From NCBI GenBank assembly GCA_030596265.1, contig JAUVKM010000108.1, positions 1 through 7,000 on the forward strand: a stretch of DNA of 7,000 nucleotides, read 5' to 3'. Position numbers and translations under genes: made by a program. This document shows positions 1 through 7,000 of this stretch, one piece after another. Under the pieces are notes generated by a model that had not been told where the DNA came from, did not search any database, and was given only the letters and a program-made list of their open reading frames with translations. Origin of the DNA: Candidatus Cloacimonadota bacterium. Lineage in GTDB: Bacteria; Cloacimonadota; Cloacimonadia; Cloacimonadales; TCS61. The first letter of the stretch is position 1; the number at the start of each line of letters is the position of its first letter.

Positions 1-22
1 TCAAAATCAGATTTTTTTTCAT
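1..22 (-). CDS. 5' end of an unidentified gene, cut by the window edge
   Basis: On the minus strand an ATG (complement of 20-22) overlaps the TGA stop of the PTS EIIA gene in an ATGA arrangement. It opens a frame reading MKKNLIL up to the window edge. A strong Shine-Dalgarno, GAGGGG (complement of 31-36), lies 8 nt before this ATG, inside the last codons of the EIIA gene. Start/stop overlap plus a well-placed ribosome site is typical of translationally coupled operon genes, so I read this as a real gene start. Seven residues are too few to assign a function: the lysines followed by hydrophobic residues could begin a signal peptide or a cytoplasmic beta strand. Confidence 0.55.
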
Positions 23-465
23 ATTTTAATCCCCTCAAGAATTTTAAAGATATCATTTTTTGTTTTTGCATTAAAAAGCTTTTCCCGATTTTCATCAATT
101 CTGAGGAAGTTTGAAATTCCACTCAGAACTTTCATATATTCGTCCTTTTTATTCTCGGGAACGGCTATCATAAATATCACTTTTACATCTTCGCCGTCAA
201 CCGAGTTGAACTCAAGTTCATTGTCAAGTACATAAACGGCAATATGTATTTCTTTAACCAGATTTGAACGTGCATGCGGTATGGCCACATTTTTCCCGAT
301 ACCTGTAGTCATTAAATTTTCACGTTCCATTATTGCTTTAAAAAAGTCATCTGCAGAAATAATTACCTTATTCTTATATAAAAATTCAACCATCTCCCCA
401 AGACAACTTTTCTTATCTAGTGCATAATAATTCTGAACGATTAAATCACGTGAAAATATCCCCAT
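19..465 (-). CDS. PTS EIIA domain protein, fructose/nitrogen (PtsN-like) type
   Basis: A single-domain phosphotransferase-system EIIA of 148 residues, close to the usual length of about 150 for stand-alone members. The signature GIGKNVAIPHAR lies at residues 55-66; His64 is the expected phosphorylated histidine that accepts phosphate from HPr or NPr. The rest follows the family pattern, with an N-terminal helix region, then IHIAVYVL and VIFMIAVPE strands and a C-terminal helical stretch containing SGISNFLR. The frame is open up to an ATG at 510, but I chose the ATG at 465: AGAAGG (complement of 473-478) sits 7 nt upstream, the protein then starts at the normal domain edge, and the 510 start has no ribosome site. 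No EIIB, EIIC or permease lies beside it, so a regulatory role like that of PtsN is as likely as sugar transport. It is cytoplasmic, divergent from the chaperone gene, and probably co-transcribed with the gene starting at 22. Family assignment is sure; the partner is unknown. Confidence 0.92.
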   Translation of the reverse strand: MGIFSRDLIVQNYYALDKKSCLGEMVEFLYKNKVIISADDFFKAIMERENLMTTGIGKNVAIPHARSNLVKEIHIAVYVLDNELEFNSVDGEDVKVIFMIAVPENKKDEYMKVLSGISNFLRIDENREKLFNAKTKNDIFKILEGIKI

Positions 466-472
466 ACAATAA

Positions 473-478
473 CCTTCT
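473..478 (-). promoter_or_regulatory. Ribosome binding site that decides the EIIA start
   Basis: The complement reads AGAAGG and ends 7 nt before the ATG at 465. The alternative upstream ATG at 510 is preceded only by an AT-rich stretch with no Shine-Dalgarno. This supports the 148-residue form over the 163-residue form. Confidence 0.75.
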
Positions 479-518
479 ATACACATAACTACTTTATAAA
501 ACTCATCCATTTATTTAC

Positions 519-536
519 TTGACTTTAAATAGTCAA
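519..536. promoter_or_regulatory. Inverted repeat in the divergent promoter region, possible operator or minus-strand -35
   Basis: TTGACT-N6-AGTCAA is a perfect 6-bp inverted repeat with a 6-bp spacer, in the 118-bp region between the divergent EIIA and chaperone genes. Read on the minus strand, TTGACT (complement of 531-536) resembles a -35 box. At 17 bp spacing it faces TAAATG (complement of 508-513), a poor -10. A TATAAA (complement of 493-498) is another minus-strand -10 candidate. For the plus strand the best -10-like element is TAAAAT at 555-560, without a convincing -35. A run of nine T (537-545) follows the repeat. The repeat could be an operator for a regulator serving both directions; this is inference from position and symmetry only. 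Confidence 0.35.
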
Positions 537-567
537 TTTTTTTTTGTGATGCTCTAAAATGAATAGT

Positions 568-575
568 GGAGAGGA
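568..575 (+). promoter_or_regulatory. Ribosome binding site deciding the chaperone start
   Basis: GGAGAGGA lies 8 nt before the ATG at 584. A GTG at 566 opens the same frame six codons earlier, but it overlaps this ribosome site and has none of its own. ATG 584 is therefore preferred, and the protein then begins directly with a signal peptide. Confidence 0.75.
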
Positions 576-583
576 ATTTAATT

Positions 584-2290
584 ATGAATCACAAAAGTAT
601 TAGTAAAAAAACAATTATCACTTTAGTCGCAATATTTACCTTTATATCTTTATTTGCCGCAACAGAAATCGCAGATTCTACGGTTGTAGCCGTTTACAAA
701 GGCGGGACAATCACAATGGGAGATATTAATGAACGTCTTTCCCAGATACCACCAATGTATAAATCTAAATTTACTACAATCGAAGGTAAAATAGAACTTC
801 TCGACATGATTTGCATTGAAGAAGTATTCTATTTAGAAGCTCTAACTCATAAGGTAATGGAGCAGAAAGAATTCACCGAAAGGATAGCTGATCAGATCAA
901 ATCTGCTTATTTTTCCGAATATAAAAAAGAATTACTAAAAAACGGTGTCTCTTTTACGATCGAAGAAAAGAAAGCATATTTTACAGAAAACCATGATCAA
1001 TTTAAAGAACGAACTTTTGAAGAAGCCGAAAAGCTGATAGAATCAAGATTGATGCCGGAGAAAGAAAACGAATTCATTGAAACAAAAAAGGAAAAACTTT
1101 TTGGTAAATTCAATGTGAAAATAAGTTATGACCTTTTAGCAAAGATCAACATAGCAGCACCGGACAGCAATGAAGTAATTATTAACGAAAATATTATCTC
1201 GTCTTCAAATTCAAAAATCAATAGAACTGTTGGAGATATTATAGCTTATATAGGCATCCTTCCAAAACGAACCCAGATGTCATTACATTCAGAAGCTGGT
1301 TTGAAACACTATATCGATGAACTTGCTAAATCTGATGTTTTTTATGTAGATGCTTTAGCAAATGGTTTGGATAAGAATCCTATTCTAATTACAACAATCA
1401 ATCAGATCAAGCGAAACATGGCTCTACGAACGATTTACAATACACTCGTAGTTGAAGCTATCGACACAAGTGACGAGGCAGTAGAAAAATATTATAATGA
1501 TAGCATAGATCAATTCAGTACTTTAGCATACCGAAAGATCCAAACTTTTGGTTTCGATACAAAAAAGATTGCAACTAAAATGCGAAAGACAGTTAAGAAA
1601 TTGATCAAAAAACAAAAAGATGAAGAGATCAATACTCTTATACAGGAAAATTCAGTTTATACTTCTAACAATGGTGTTTTAGATCATATCTATAATAACG
1701 GTATCATTCCGGGAATGGGAAAAGATGAAGTTTATTGTGACATGGTTTGGACAACAAATCCCGGAAAACTCAGTAAAATTTTCCAAAATTCAAAAGAAAA
1801 ATATGTCTTCTTCAGGATTCTTGAAGACGTGATAGCTACTGCAACGCCTTTTGAAGAAGTAAAGGATAAAGTAAAAAATTCTTTATTAAAGACACTTTCA
1901 AAAGAAAAATTTGAGAGCGTGAAAAAGGAACTTGAAACTAAATATGCTTTAAATAAATATCCTGATAAAATGGTTGTAAAACTTTCTGCTGAGGAATATT
2001 TTGATAAAGCTGAAGCAGCTCAGAAAAGAAGAAGATTTAACGATGCAATTTTCTATTATGACGAAGTGATGAAATATCACAAGAATGATAAAGATGATTA
2101 TAAAGCAATGTTTATGAAAGGATTCCTTTTTGCTGAAGAACTCAAAGATACAGAAAAAGCTATCGAAATATTTGAGAAGTTCCTTGCTTTGTATCCTGAC
2201 GGTGATCTAAGCGAATCAGCTCAATACATGCTTTCATCATTGAAAAATAAAGAAGATATGATCGAATCAATTGAATTTGAGGATAAGTAG
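584..2290 (+). CDS. Secreted SurA/PrsA-like (parvulin-type) chaperone with C-terminal TPR-like region
   Basis: 568 residues. Residues 1-26 form a classical signal peptide: a lysine-bearing start, a hydrophobic run TIITLVAIFTFISLFA, and probable cleavage near LFA-A. The protein is thus exported, soluble or attached in the periplasm. Residues 33-190 and 213-450 look like two copies of a SurA/PrsA-type unit. Each starts with a short strand-helix segment (TITMGDI at 42-48; RTVGDII at 214-220), continues with a helix containing EVFYLEAL (80-87) or DVFYVDAL (251-258), and reaches a helix of the kind KAYFTENHDQF (130-140) or EKYYNDSIDQF (301-311). Only the second copy has a segment of about 110 residues (312-420) where a parvulin PPIase domain would sit. 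I do not see the usual active-site His/Cys pattern there, so isomerase activity is doubtful and a holdase role more likely. Residues 468-550 resemble TPR repeats (AEEYFDKAEAAQKRRRFNDA, then ALYPDGDLSESAQYML). The gene is followed 23 bp later by aldolase, so it probably heads the operon. Outer-membrane or secreted-protein folding is inferred. Confidence 0.78.
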   Translation: MNHKSISKKTIITLVAIFTFISLFAATEIADSTVVAVYKGGTITMGDINERLSQIPPMYKSKFTTIEGKIELLDMICIEEVFYLEALTHKVMEQKEFTERIADQIKSAYFSEYKKELLKNGVSFTIEEKKAYFTENHDQFKERTFEEAEKLIESRLMPEKENEFIETKKEKLFGKFNVKISYDLLAKINIAAPDSNEVIINENIISSSNSKINRTVGDIIAYIGILPKRTQMSLHSEAGLKHYIDELAKSDVFYVDALANGLDKNPILITTINQIKRNMALRTIYNTLVVEAIDTSDEAVEKYYNDSIDQFSTLAYRKIQTFGFDTKKIATKMRKTVKKLIKKQKDEEINTLIQENSVYTSNNGVLDHIYNNGIIPGMGKDEVYCDMVWTTNPGKLSKIFQNSKEKYVFFRILEDVIATATPFEEVKDKVKNSLLKTLSKEKFESVKKELETKYALNKYPDKMVVKLSAEEYFDKAEAAQKRRRFNDAIFYYDEVMKYHKNDKDDYKAMFMKGFLFAEELKDTEKAIEIFEKFLALYPDGDLSESAQYMLSSLKNKEDMIESIEFEDK

Positions 2291-2313
2291 ACAATAACAA
2301 ATGAGGAGGTAGT

Positions 2314-4297
<1,984 letters not shown>

Positions 4298-4300
4298 TTT

Positions 4301-5983
4301 ATGCATAATATTTCCATTATGGAAGTGGATACTAAATTGAAGAAATTATTATTGATAATAAGCCTGCTTTCCGCAGGCTTATTGCTATTTGCAGAAAATA
4401 TTACAATTGTTCAAGCAGAGCCGATTGAAAATCCTCAGAGCACAAGAAGTAGAGAGAATGTTATCTACCTCGAAGATTTTGAGGATGGAATTGATTCTTG
4501 GACGACCTCAGATAATACTGATCCGGGTTCTTTTTGGAGCACCAGCACATTCAATGCTTTTGGCGGAACCGGTAAATCATGGCGAATGGCAGATGAAAAT
4601 ATTTATCCTGATGGTGGATATGATGATAGCTGGTATCAAGTATTGGACACACCTGTAATTACTTTACCTTCTTCAGGAAATTTAACTATAATTTTTGATC
4701 AATACAGAGCAATTGAAGAATTGGGTAGTAATGGTGAATTTGATGGATGGGATGGCTTTAATGTTCGCATTAGAAATGCAGATCAAGATTATGTTGATGC
4801 AGAAATTCTAATTGATTGTACTCCCGCTTATAATAGTACAAGTTTATATAGTTTTGGTTTTGAACATAATGAAGATCCCGATGGAATTCCCGGCATTCCG
4901 GGTTGGGGTGGTTCAACAGAGTGGACATCAACTTCCATTTCAATTCCTGCATCATATCTCGGCAATGATGTAATTGTTAGTTTTGCTTTTGCCTCCGATC
5001 CAAATACATCTACCGGCTCCAATCCTGAGTTAACCGGATTATTTATAGATAACATTGATATTGCTGGAGTTTTTACTAATGATGCTGAAGATGAAACCGG
5101 ATTCATAAGTTTTTCCAATACTGAAAAAGGTGGAAATTTGTGGCATGTTCTGGAAGATCCGAATGCTCCTTCCCCACTTTATGCACTTGGCTGTTTCGAT
5201 ATTGAGACTTCGCTTTACAATCCAAATATGCATAATTATATTTCAAGTGGAGATATTATCATGCCTGCCGAAAGTAATATCTATTTTGATATGAAAATAA
5301 AAACTGAACTGGATGAAAATTCTTTTCCTGATTGCGATTATTTTTCGGTTGAAGTAAGATATATTGCAGCAGTATATTATTATCCACCTGACCCACCTAT
5401 TGTAATCTGGTCAAATTGGAATTCTATTTCTAATCCACTGGGAGATCCTGAACTTGAAAATATAGTATTTACCGGCTCTGTTAGTAATTGGTCATATTTT
5501 TCCGATAATTGGAGTGGTTATAATAATCTCTCTTTATTAGCTGATGAAACTATTCAGCTTCGGATCGGATTGCATTCCAACGATGATGACCCCGACGGAT
5601 TTGGGTTAATGATAGATGACATTACACTTTCCGATTCAGTCTATACTCATGTTGGGAATGAGGTTGTTCCGGCTTCCAATGTGAAGATGTATAACTACCC
5701 AAATCCATTTAATCCGACAACAACGATCAGTTTTGAAACCACGAATTTATACGAAAATACACAAATTGAAATTTATAATTTAAAAGGACAAAAAGTTAAA
5801 ACTTTATCTGCCATCCTGAGTGGCATACAGCATCGTATCGAAGGAACAGGTAAAAGAACATATTCAGTTGTATGGAATGGAACAGACCAAAATAATAAAC
5901 CTGTGTCTTCAGGTATTTACCTGTATAAACTTAAAGCAGGTGGTCGTTATACCAGCACAAAGAAAATGATCTTGCTTAAGTAA
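4301..5983 (+). CDS. Secreted surface protein: two beta-sandwich domains plus T9SS-type C-terminal sorting domain
   Basis: 560 residues from ATG 4301, only 3 bp after the GAPDH stop. A signal peptide is clear (KLKKLLLIISLLSAGLLLFA, residues 12-31, cleavage near LFA-EN). Residues 52-256 and 257-446 look like two related MAM/jelly-roll-like beta-sandwich modules of the kind found in secreted adhesins and peptidase-associated regions. Both have an acidic opening (YLEDFEDG; TNDAEDETG), a middle strand pair (FDQYRAIEE; FDMKIKTELDE) and a closing motif (GLFIDNIDI at 246-254; GLMIDDITL at 435-443). Acidic turns such as GEFDGWDGF may bind calcium. Residues 463-560 are a sorting domain: YNYPNPFNPTTTISF, IEIYNLKGQKVKTL, VWNGTDQNNKPVSSGIYLYKL and a basic KKMILLK end, which in the T9SS family directs outer-membrane export and surface attachment. 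No catalytic motif is visible, so the role is probably adhesive or structural. The start is uncertain: ATG 4301 (weak GGAA at 4291-4294), ATG 4319, or TTG 4337, which would give a compact MKKLLLIIS start. Confidence 0.85.
   Translation: MHNISIMEVDTKLKKLLLIISLLSAGLLLFAENITIVQAEPIENPQSTRSRENVIYLEDFEDGIDSWTTSDNTDPGSFWSTSTFNAFGGTGKSWRMADENIYPDGGYDDSWYQVLDTPVITLPSSGNLTIIFDQYRAIEELGSNGEFDGWDGFNVRIRNADQDYVDAEILIDCTPAYNSTSLYSFGFEHNEDPDGIPGIPGWGGSTEWTSTSISIPASYLGNDVIVSFAFASDPNTSTGSNPELTGLFIDNIDIAGVFTNDAEDETGFISFSNTEKGGNLWHVLEDPNAPSPLYALGCFDIETSLYNPNMHNYISSGDIIMPAESNIYFDMKIKTELDENSFPDCDYFSVEVRYIAAVYYYPPDPPIVIWSNWNSISNPLGDPELENIVFTGSVSNWSYFSDNWSGYNNLSLLADETIQLRIGLHSNDDDPDGFGLMIDDITLSDSVYTHVGNEVVPASNVKMYNYPNPFNPTTTISFETTNLYENTQIEIYNLKGQKVKTLSAILSGIQHRIEGTGKRTYSVVWNGTDQNNKPVSSGIYLYKLKAGGRYTSTKKMILLK
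4357..4383 (+). other. Perfect 11-bp hairpin inside the signal-peptide codons
   Basis: AATAAGCCTGC (4357-4367), loop TTTCC, then GCAGGCTTATT (4373-4383) form an uninterrupted 11-bp stem. It lies 60 nt after the GAPDH stop and encodes part of the hydrophobic core of the surface protein's signal peptide. In shape it resembles an intrinsic terminator, but it is followed by ATTGCTATTTGC, not a T run, so strong termination is unlikely. It may attenuate transcription, protect the 3' end of the glycolytic message, or affect ribosome pausing during export. The structure is seen directly; any function is inference. Confidence 0.6.
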
Positions 5984-6001
5984 TTATCAATATTGAATAC
6001 C

Positions 6002-6038
6002 ACAGCCGTTCTGTAACTATCAAGACGGCTGTTTTTTT
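6002..6038 (+). terminator. Rho-independent terminator of the chaperone-aldolase-GAPDH-surface protein unit
   Basis: ACAGCCGT (6002-6009) pairs perfectly with ACGGCTGT (6025-6032), with a 15-nt loop and a T run at 6032-6038. It starts 18 bp after the stop of the surface protein gene. It is GC-rich against an AT-rich background and is the only clear terminator on the plus strand here, so it marks the end of the four-gene transcription unit. Confidence 0.9.
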
Positions 6039-6043
6039 CTTGC

Positions 6044-6100
6044 TTGACATATAAATCTAATTAATTTCCTTTTATTATTAATTAATATAAGTGGGAATAA
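6044..6100 (+). promoter_or_regulatory. Probable promoter region for the YggS-PlsY-like unit
   Basis: A perfect TTGACA (6044-6049) follows the terminator directly, but no good -10 box lies 16-18 bp further on. TCTAAT (6056-6061) is too near and TATTAT (6073-6078) too far for a standard sigma-70 promoter. A 12-bp AT palindrome, TATTAATTAATA (6076-6087), lies before the weak ribosome site GGGA (6093-6096). A promoter must lie in this gap if the terminator works; which element is used cannot be told, and FCB bacteria may use a different consensus. Confidence 0.35.
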
Positions 6101-6101
6101 A

Positions 6102-6797
6102 ATGTCGTTATATGAAAACATAGAAATAATTAGAGAAAGAATACATAATGCTGCGATAAAGGCAAACCGTGATCCCAAAGACATTAAACTACTGGCAGTA
6201 ACTAAAACACGATCGATAGAAATTATTAAAGAAGCTCTTTCCAATAATATTGAATTTATTGGTGAAAATAAAGTTCAAGAAGCAGAAGATAAAATACCAA
6301 ACCTAGTGGGAAAATTTAAAGAATTTCATTTTATCGGTCATTTGCAATCCAACAAAATTAACAAATTAATGAAGCTAAAACCAACTCTCATCCACTCGAT
6401 TGATAAATACTCTACAGCAAATAAATTAAACAATTACCTAAAACAACATTCATTTACACAAGATGTATTGATCGAAGTAAATACTTCTGGTGAGGAAAAT
6501 AAATTTGGCATAACTCCGGATGAAACTTTACCACTTATTAGATCCATAAGTCAAATGGAGAATATTAAGATCAAAGGATTAATGACTATAAGTATGTTTA
6601 CACATGATGAAAAAATAATACGAAGTTCTTTTATTACATTAAGAGAATTATTTAATAAAATTGTAGCCGCTAAAATTCCAAATGTAGAAATGAAATTCCT
6701 TTCAATGGGAATGACAAATGACTTTGAGATAGCTATTGAAGAAGGTGCGAATATTATTCGTATCGGTACTGCGATCTTCGGGGCAAGAAATTATTAA
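6102..6797 (+). CDS. yggS: YggS/PLPBP-family pyridoxal phosphate homeostasis protein
   Basis: 231 residues, normal length for this single-domain family, which has the alanine racemase N-terminal fold but no known racemase activity. It binds pyridoxal 5'-phosphate and affects vitamin B6 and amino-acid homeostasis in the cytoplasm. Family signatures are in order: LLAVTKTRS at 30-38 with Lys35 as the expected PLP Schiff-base lysine, FIGENKVQEA at 52-61 (usually FGENYVQE), HFIGHLQSNK at 76-85, VNTSGEENKFGI at 126-137, GLMTI at 159-163, LSMGMTNDFEIAI at 200-212 and RIGTAIFGARNY at 220-231, where the phosphate-binding region lies. The start at ATG 6102 gives the expected MSLYENIEIIRERI helix; the upstream ribosome site GGGA is modest. 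The next gene begins 12 bp after its stop, so it is probably co-transcribed with the PlsY-like gene. No anomaly is visible; confidence in the family is very high. Confidence 0.95.
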   Translation: MSLYENIEIIRERIHNAAIKANRDPKDIKLLAVTKTRSIEIIKEALSNNIEFIGENKVQEAEDKIPNLVGKFKEFHFIGHLQSNKINKLMKLKPTLIHSIDKYSTANKLNNYLKQHSFTQDVLIEVNTSGEENKFGITPDETLPLIRSISQMENIKIKGLMTISMFTHDEKIIRSSFITLRELFNKIVAAKIPNVEMKFLSMGMTNDFEIAIEEGANIIRIGTAIFGARNY

Positions 6798-6809
6798 ATT
6801 GGAGAGAAT

Positions 6810-7000
6810 ATGTTATCAATAGTAGTCTTTTACAGCTTGTTAGTTTTATCCTATTTAATAGGATGTTTTTCAACAGCAAAACTAATTGCAAAATCATATA
6901 AAAGTATAAACGTTTATAAAGTTGGTACCGGACACCCGGATACCCAGAATATTTTTAGCAATATTGATAAAACATTAGGGATATTCACTGGAATAGTTGA
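6810..7000 (+). CDS. PlsY-like glycerol-3-phosphate acyltransferase family membrane protein, 5' part
   Basis: The first 63 codons of a gene that leaves the window, started by ATG 6810 with GGAGAG at 6801-6806. A hydrophobic N-terminal membrane segment (residues 2-22, through VLSYLIGCFSTAKLIAK) is followed by INVYKVGTGHPDTQNIF and then LGIFTGIV, the likely start of the second helix. This layout matches PlsY, which transfers an acyl group from acyl phosphate to glycerol 3-phosphate in the first step of phosphatidic acid synthesis; typical members read YLIGSIPTAYLIAK, then DIRKVGSGNIGATN. The first conserved loop is altered here: Tyr36 replaces the usual Arg, Thr40 the usual Ser, and GHPDTQN (41-47) the usual GNIGATN. 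It may be a divergent functional enzyme or a paralogue with another role; the missing C-terminal part, with the other two motifs, would decide. Probably co-transcribed with yggS. Confidence 0.78.
   Translation, partial: MLSIVVFYSLLVLSYLIGCFSTAKLIAKSYKSINVYKVGTGHPDTQNIFSNIDKTLGIFTGIV

Noticed and set aside
519..545. Inverted repeat followed by T9 as a plus-strand intrinsic terminator
   Set aside because: The stem is only 6 bp and AT-rich, and no plus-strand gene precedes it; a regulatory role or chance is more likely.
4889..4902. CCCGG-CATT-CCGGG small inverted repeat in the surface protein gene
   Set aside because: It follows from the codons of the GIPGIPG segment, has only a 5-bp stem and no nearby regulatory context.
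4389..5233. Open frames of 61-96 codons in other frames and on the opposite strand within the surface protein gene
   Set aside because: The surface protein frame has a signal peptide, repeated modules and a sorting domain; the alternatives show no such structure.
6076..6087. TATTAATTAATA palindrome upstream of yggS as an operator
   Set aside because: In so AT-rich a spacer a palindrome of only A and T is expected by chance; it is mentioned within the promoter region but not called on its own.
6020..6244. Minus-strand 74-codon open frame running over the start of yggS
   Set aside because: It crosses the yggS start and ends inside the terminator loop, and its protein looks like a shadow with no recognisable domain.

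Overview
The window is an AT-rich, gene-dense bacterial segment with no tRNA, rRNA, insertion sequence or CRISPR array. The secreted protein at 4301-5983 ends in a Por-type (type IX secretion, T9SS) sorting domain starting YNYPNPFNPTTTISF. That motif is typical of the FCB side of the bacterial tree (Cloacimonadota, Marinimicrobia, Ignavibacteria, Fibrobacterota and relatives). Together with the low GC content, it makes a Cloacimonadota-like organism my best guess. This is inference; no marker gene here fixes the phylum.

Layout. On the minus strand at the left edge, a fructose/nitrogen-type PTS EIIA gene (19-465) is followed by the first seven codons of another gene. The two share an ATGA stop/start overlap. 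A 118-bp divergent intergenic region (466-583) carries an inverted repeat. To the right, four genes run on the plus strand with gaps of 3-23 bp: a secreted SurA/PrsA-like chaperone with a C-terminal TPR-like region (584-2290), class II fructose-bisphosphate aldolase (2314-3288), glyceraldehyde-3-phosphate dehydrogenase (3299-4297), and a secreted two-domain beta-sandwich protein with the sorting tail (4301-5983). A clear intrinsic terminator (6002-6038) closes this unit. A second unit then begins with a YggS/PLPBP-family PLP-binding protein (6102-6797) and continues into a PlsY-like membrane protein that runs off the right edge (6810-7000).

How the genes fit together. Aldolase and GAPDH are successive glycolytic/gluconeogenic enzymes and are tightly packed, so co-expression is expected. 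Less expected is that envelope genes flank them in the same apparent operon, an export-side chaperone upstream and a cell-surface protein downstream. The PTS EIIA gene, transcribed divergently, could be a regulatory carbon/nitrogen phosphorelay component; no sugar permease is visible beside it.

Points most worth a second look: a perfect 11-bp hairpin inside the signal-peptide codons of the surface protein; an apparent internal duplication in the chaperone in which one copy seems to lack the PPIase-domain-sized segment; and the PlsY-like protein whose first conserved loop reads GTGHPDTQN instead of the usual GSGNIGATN type. I see no wholly new multi-gene system in this window.
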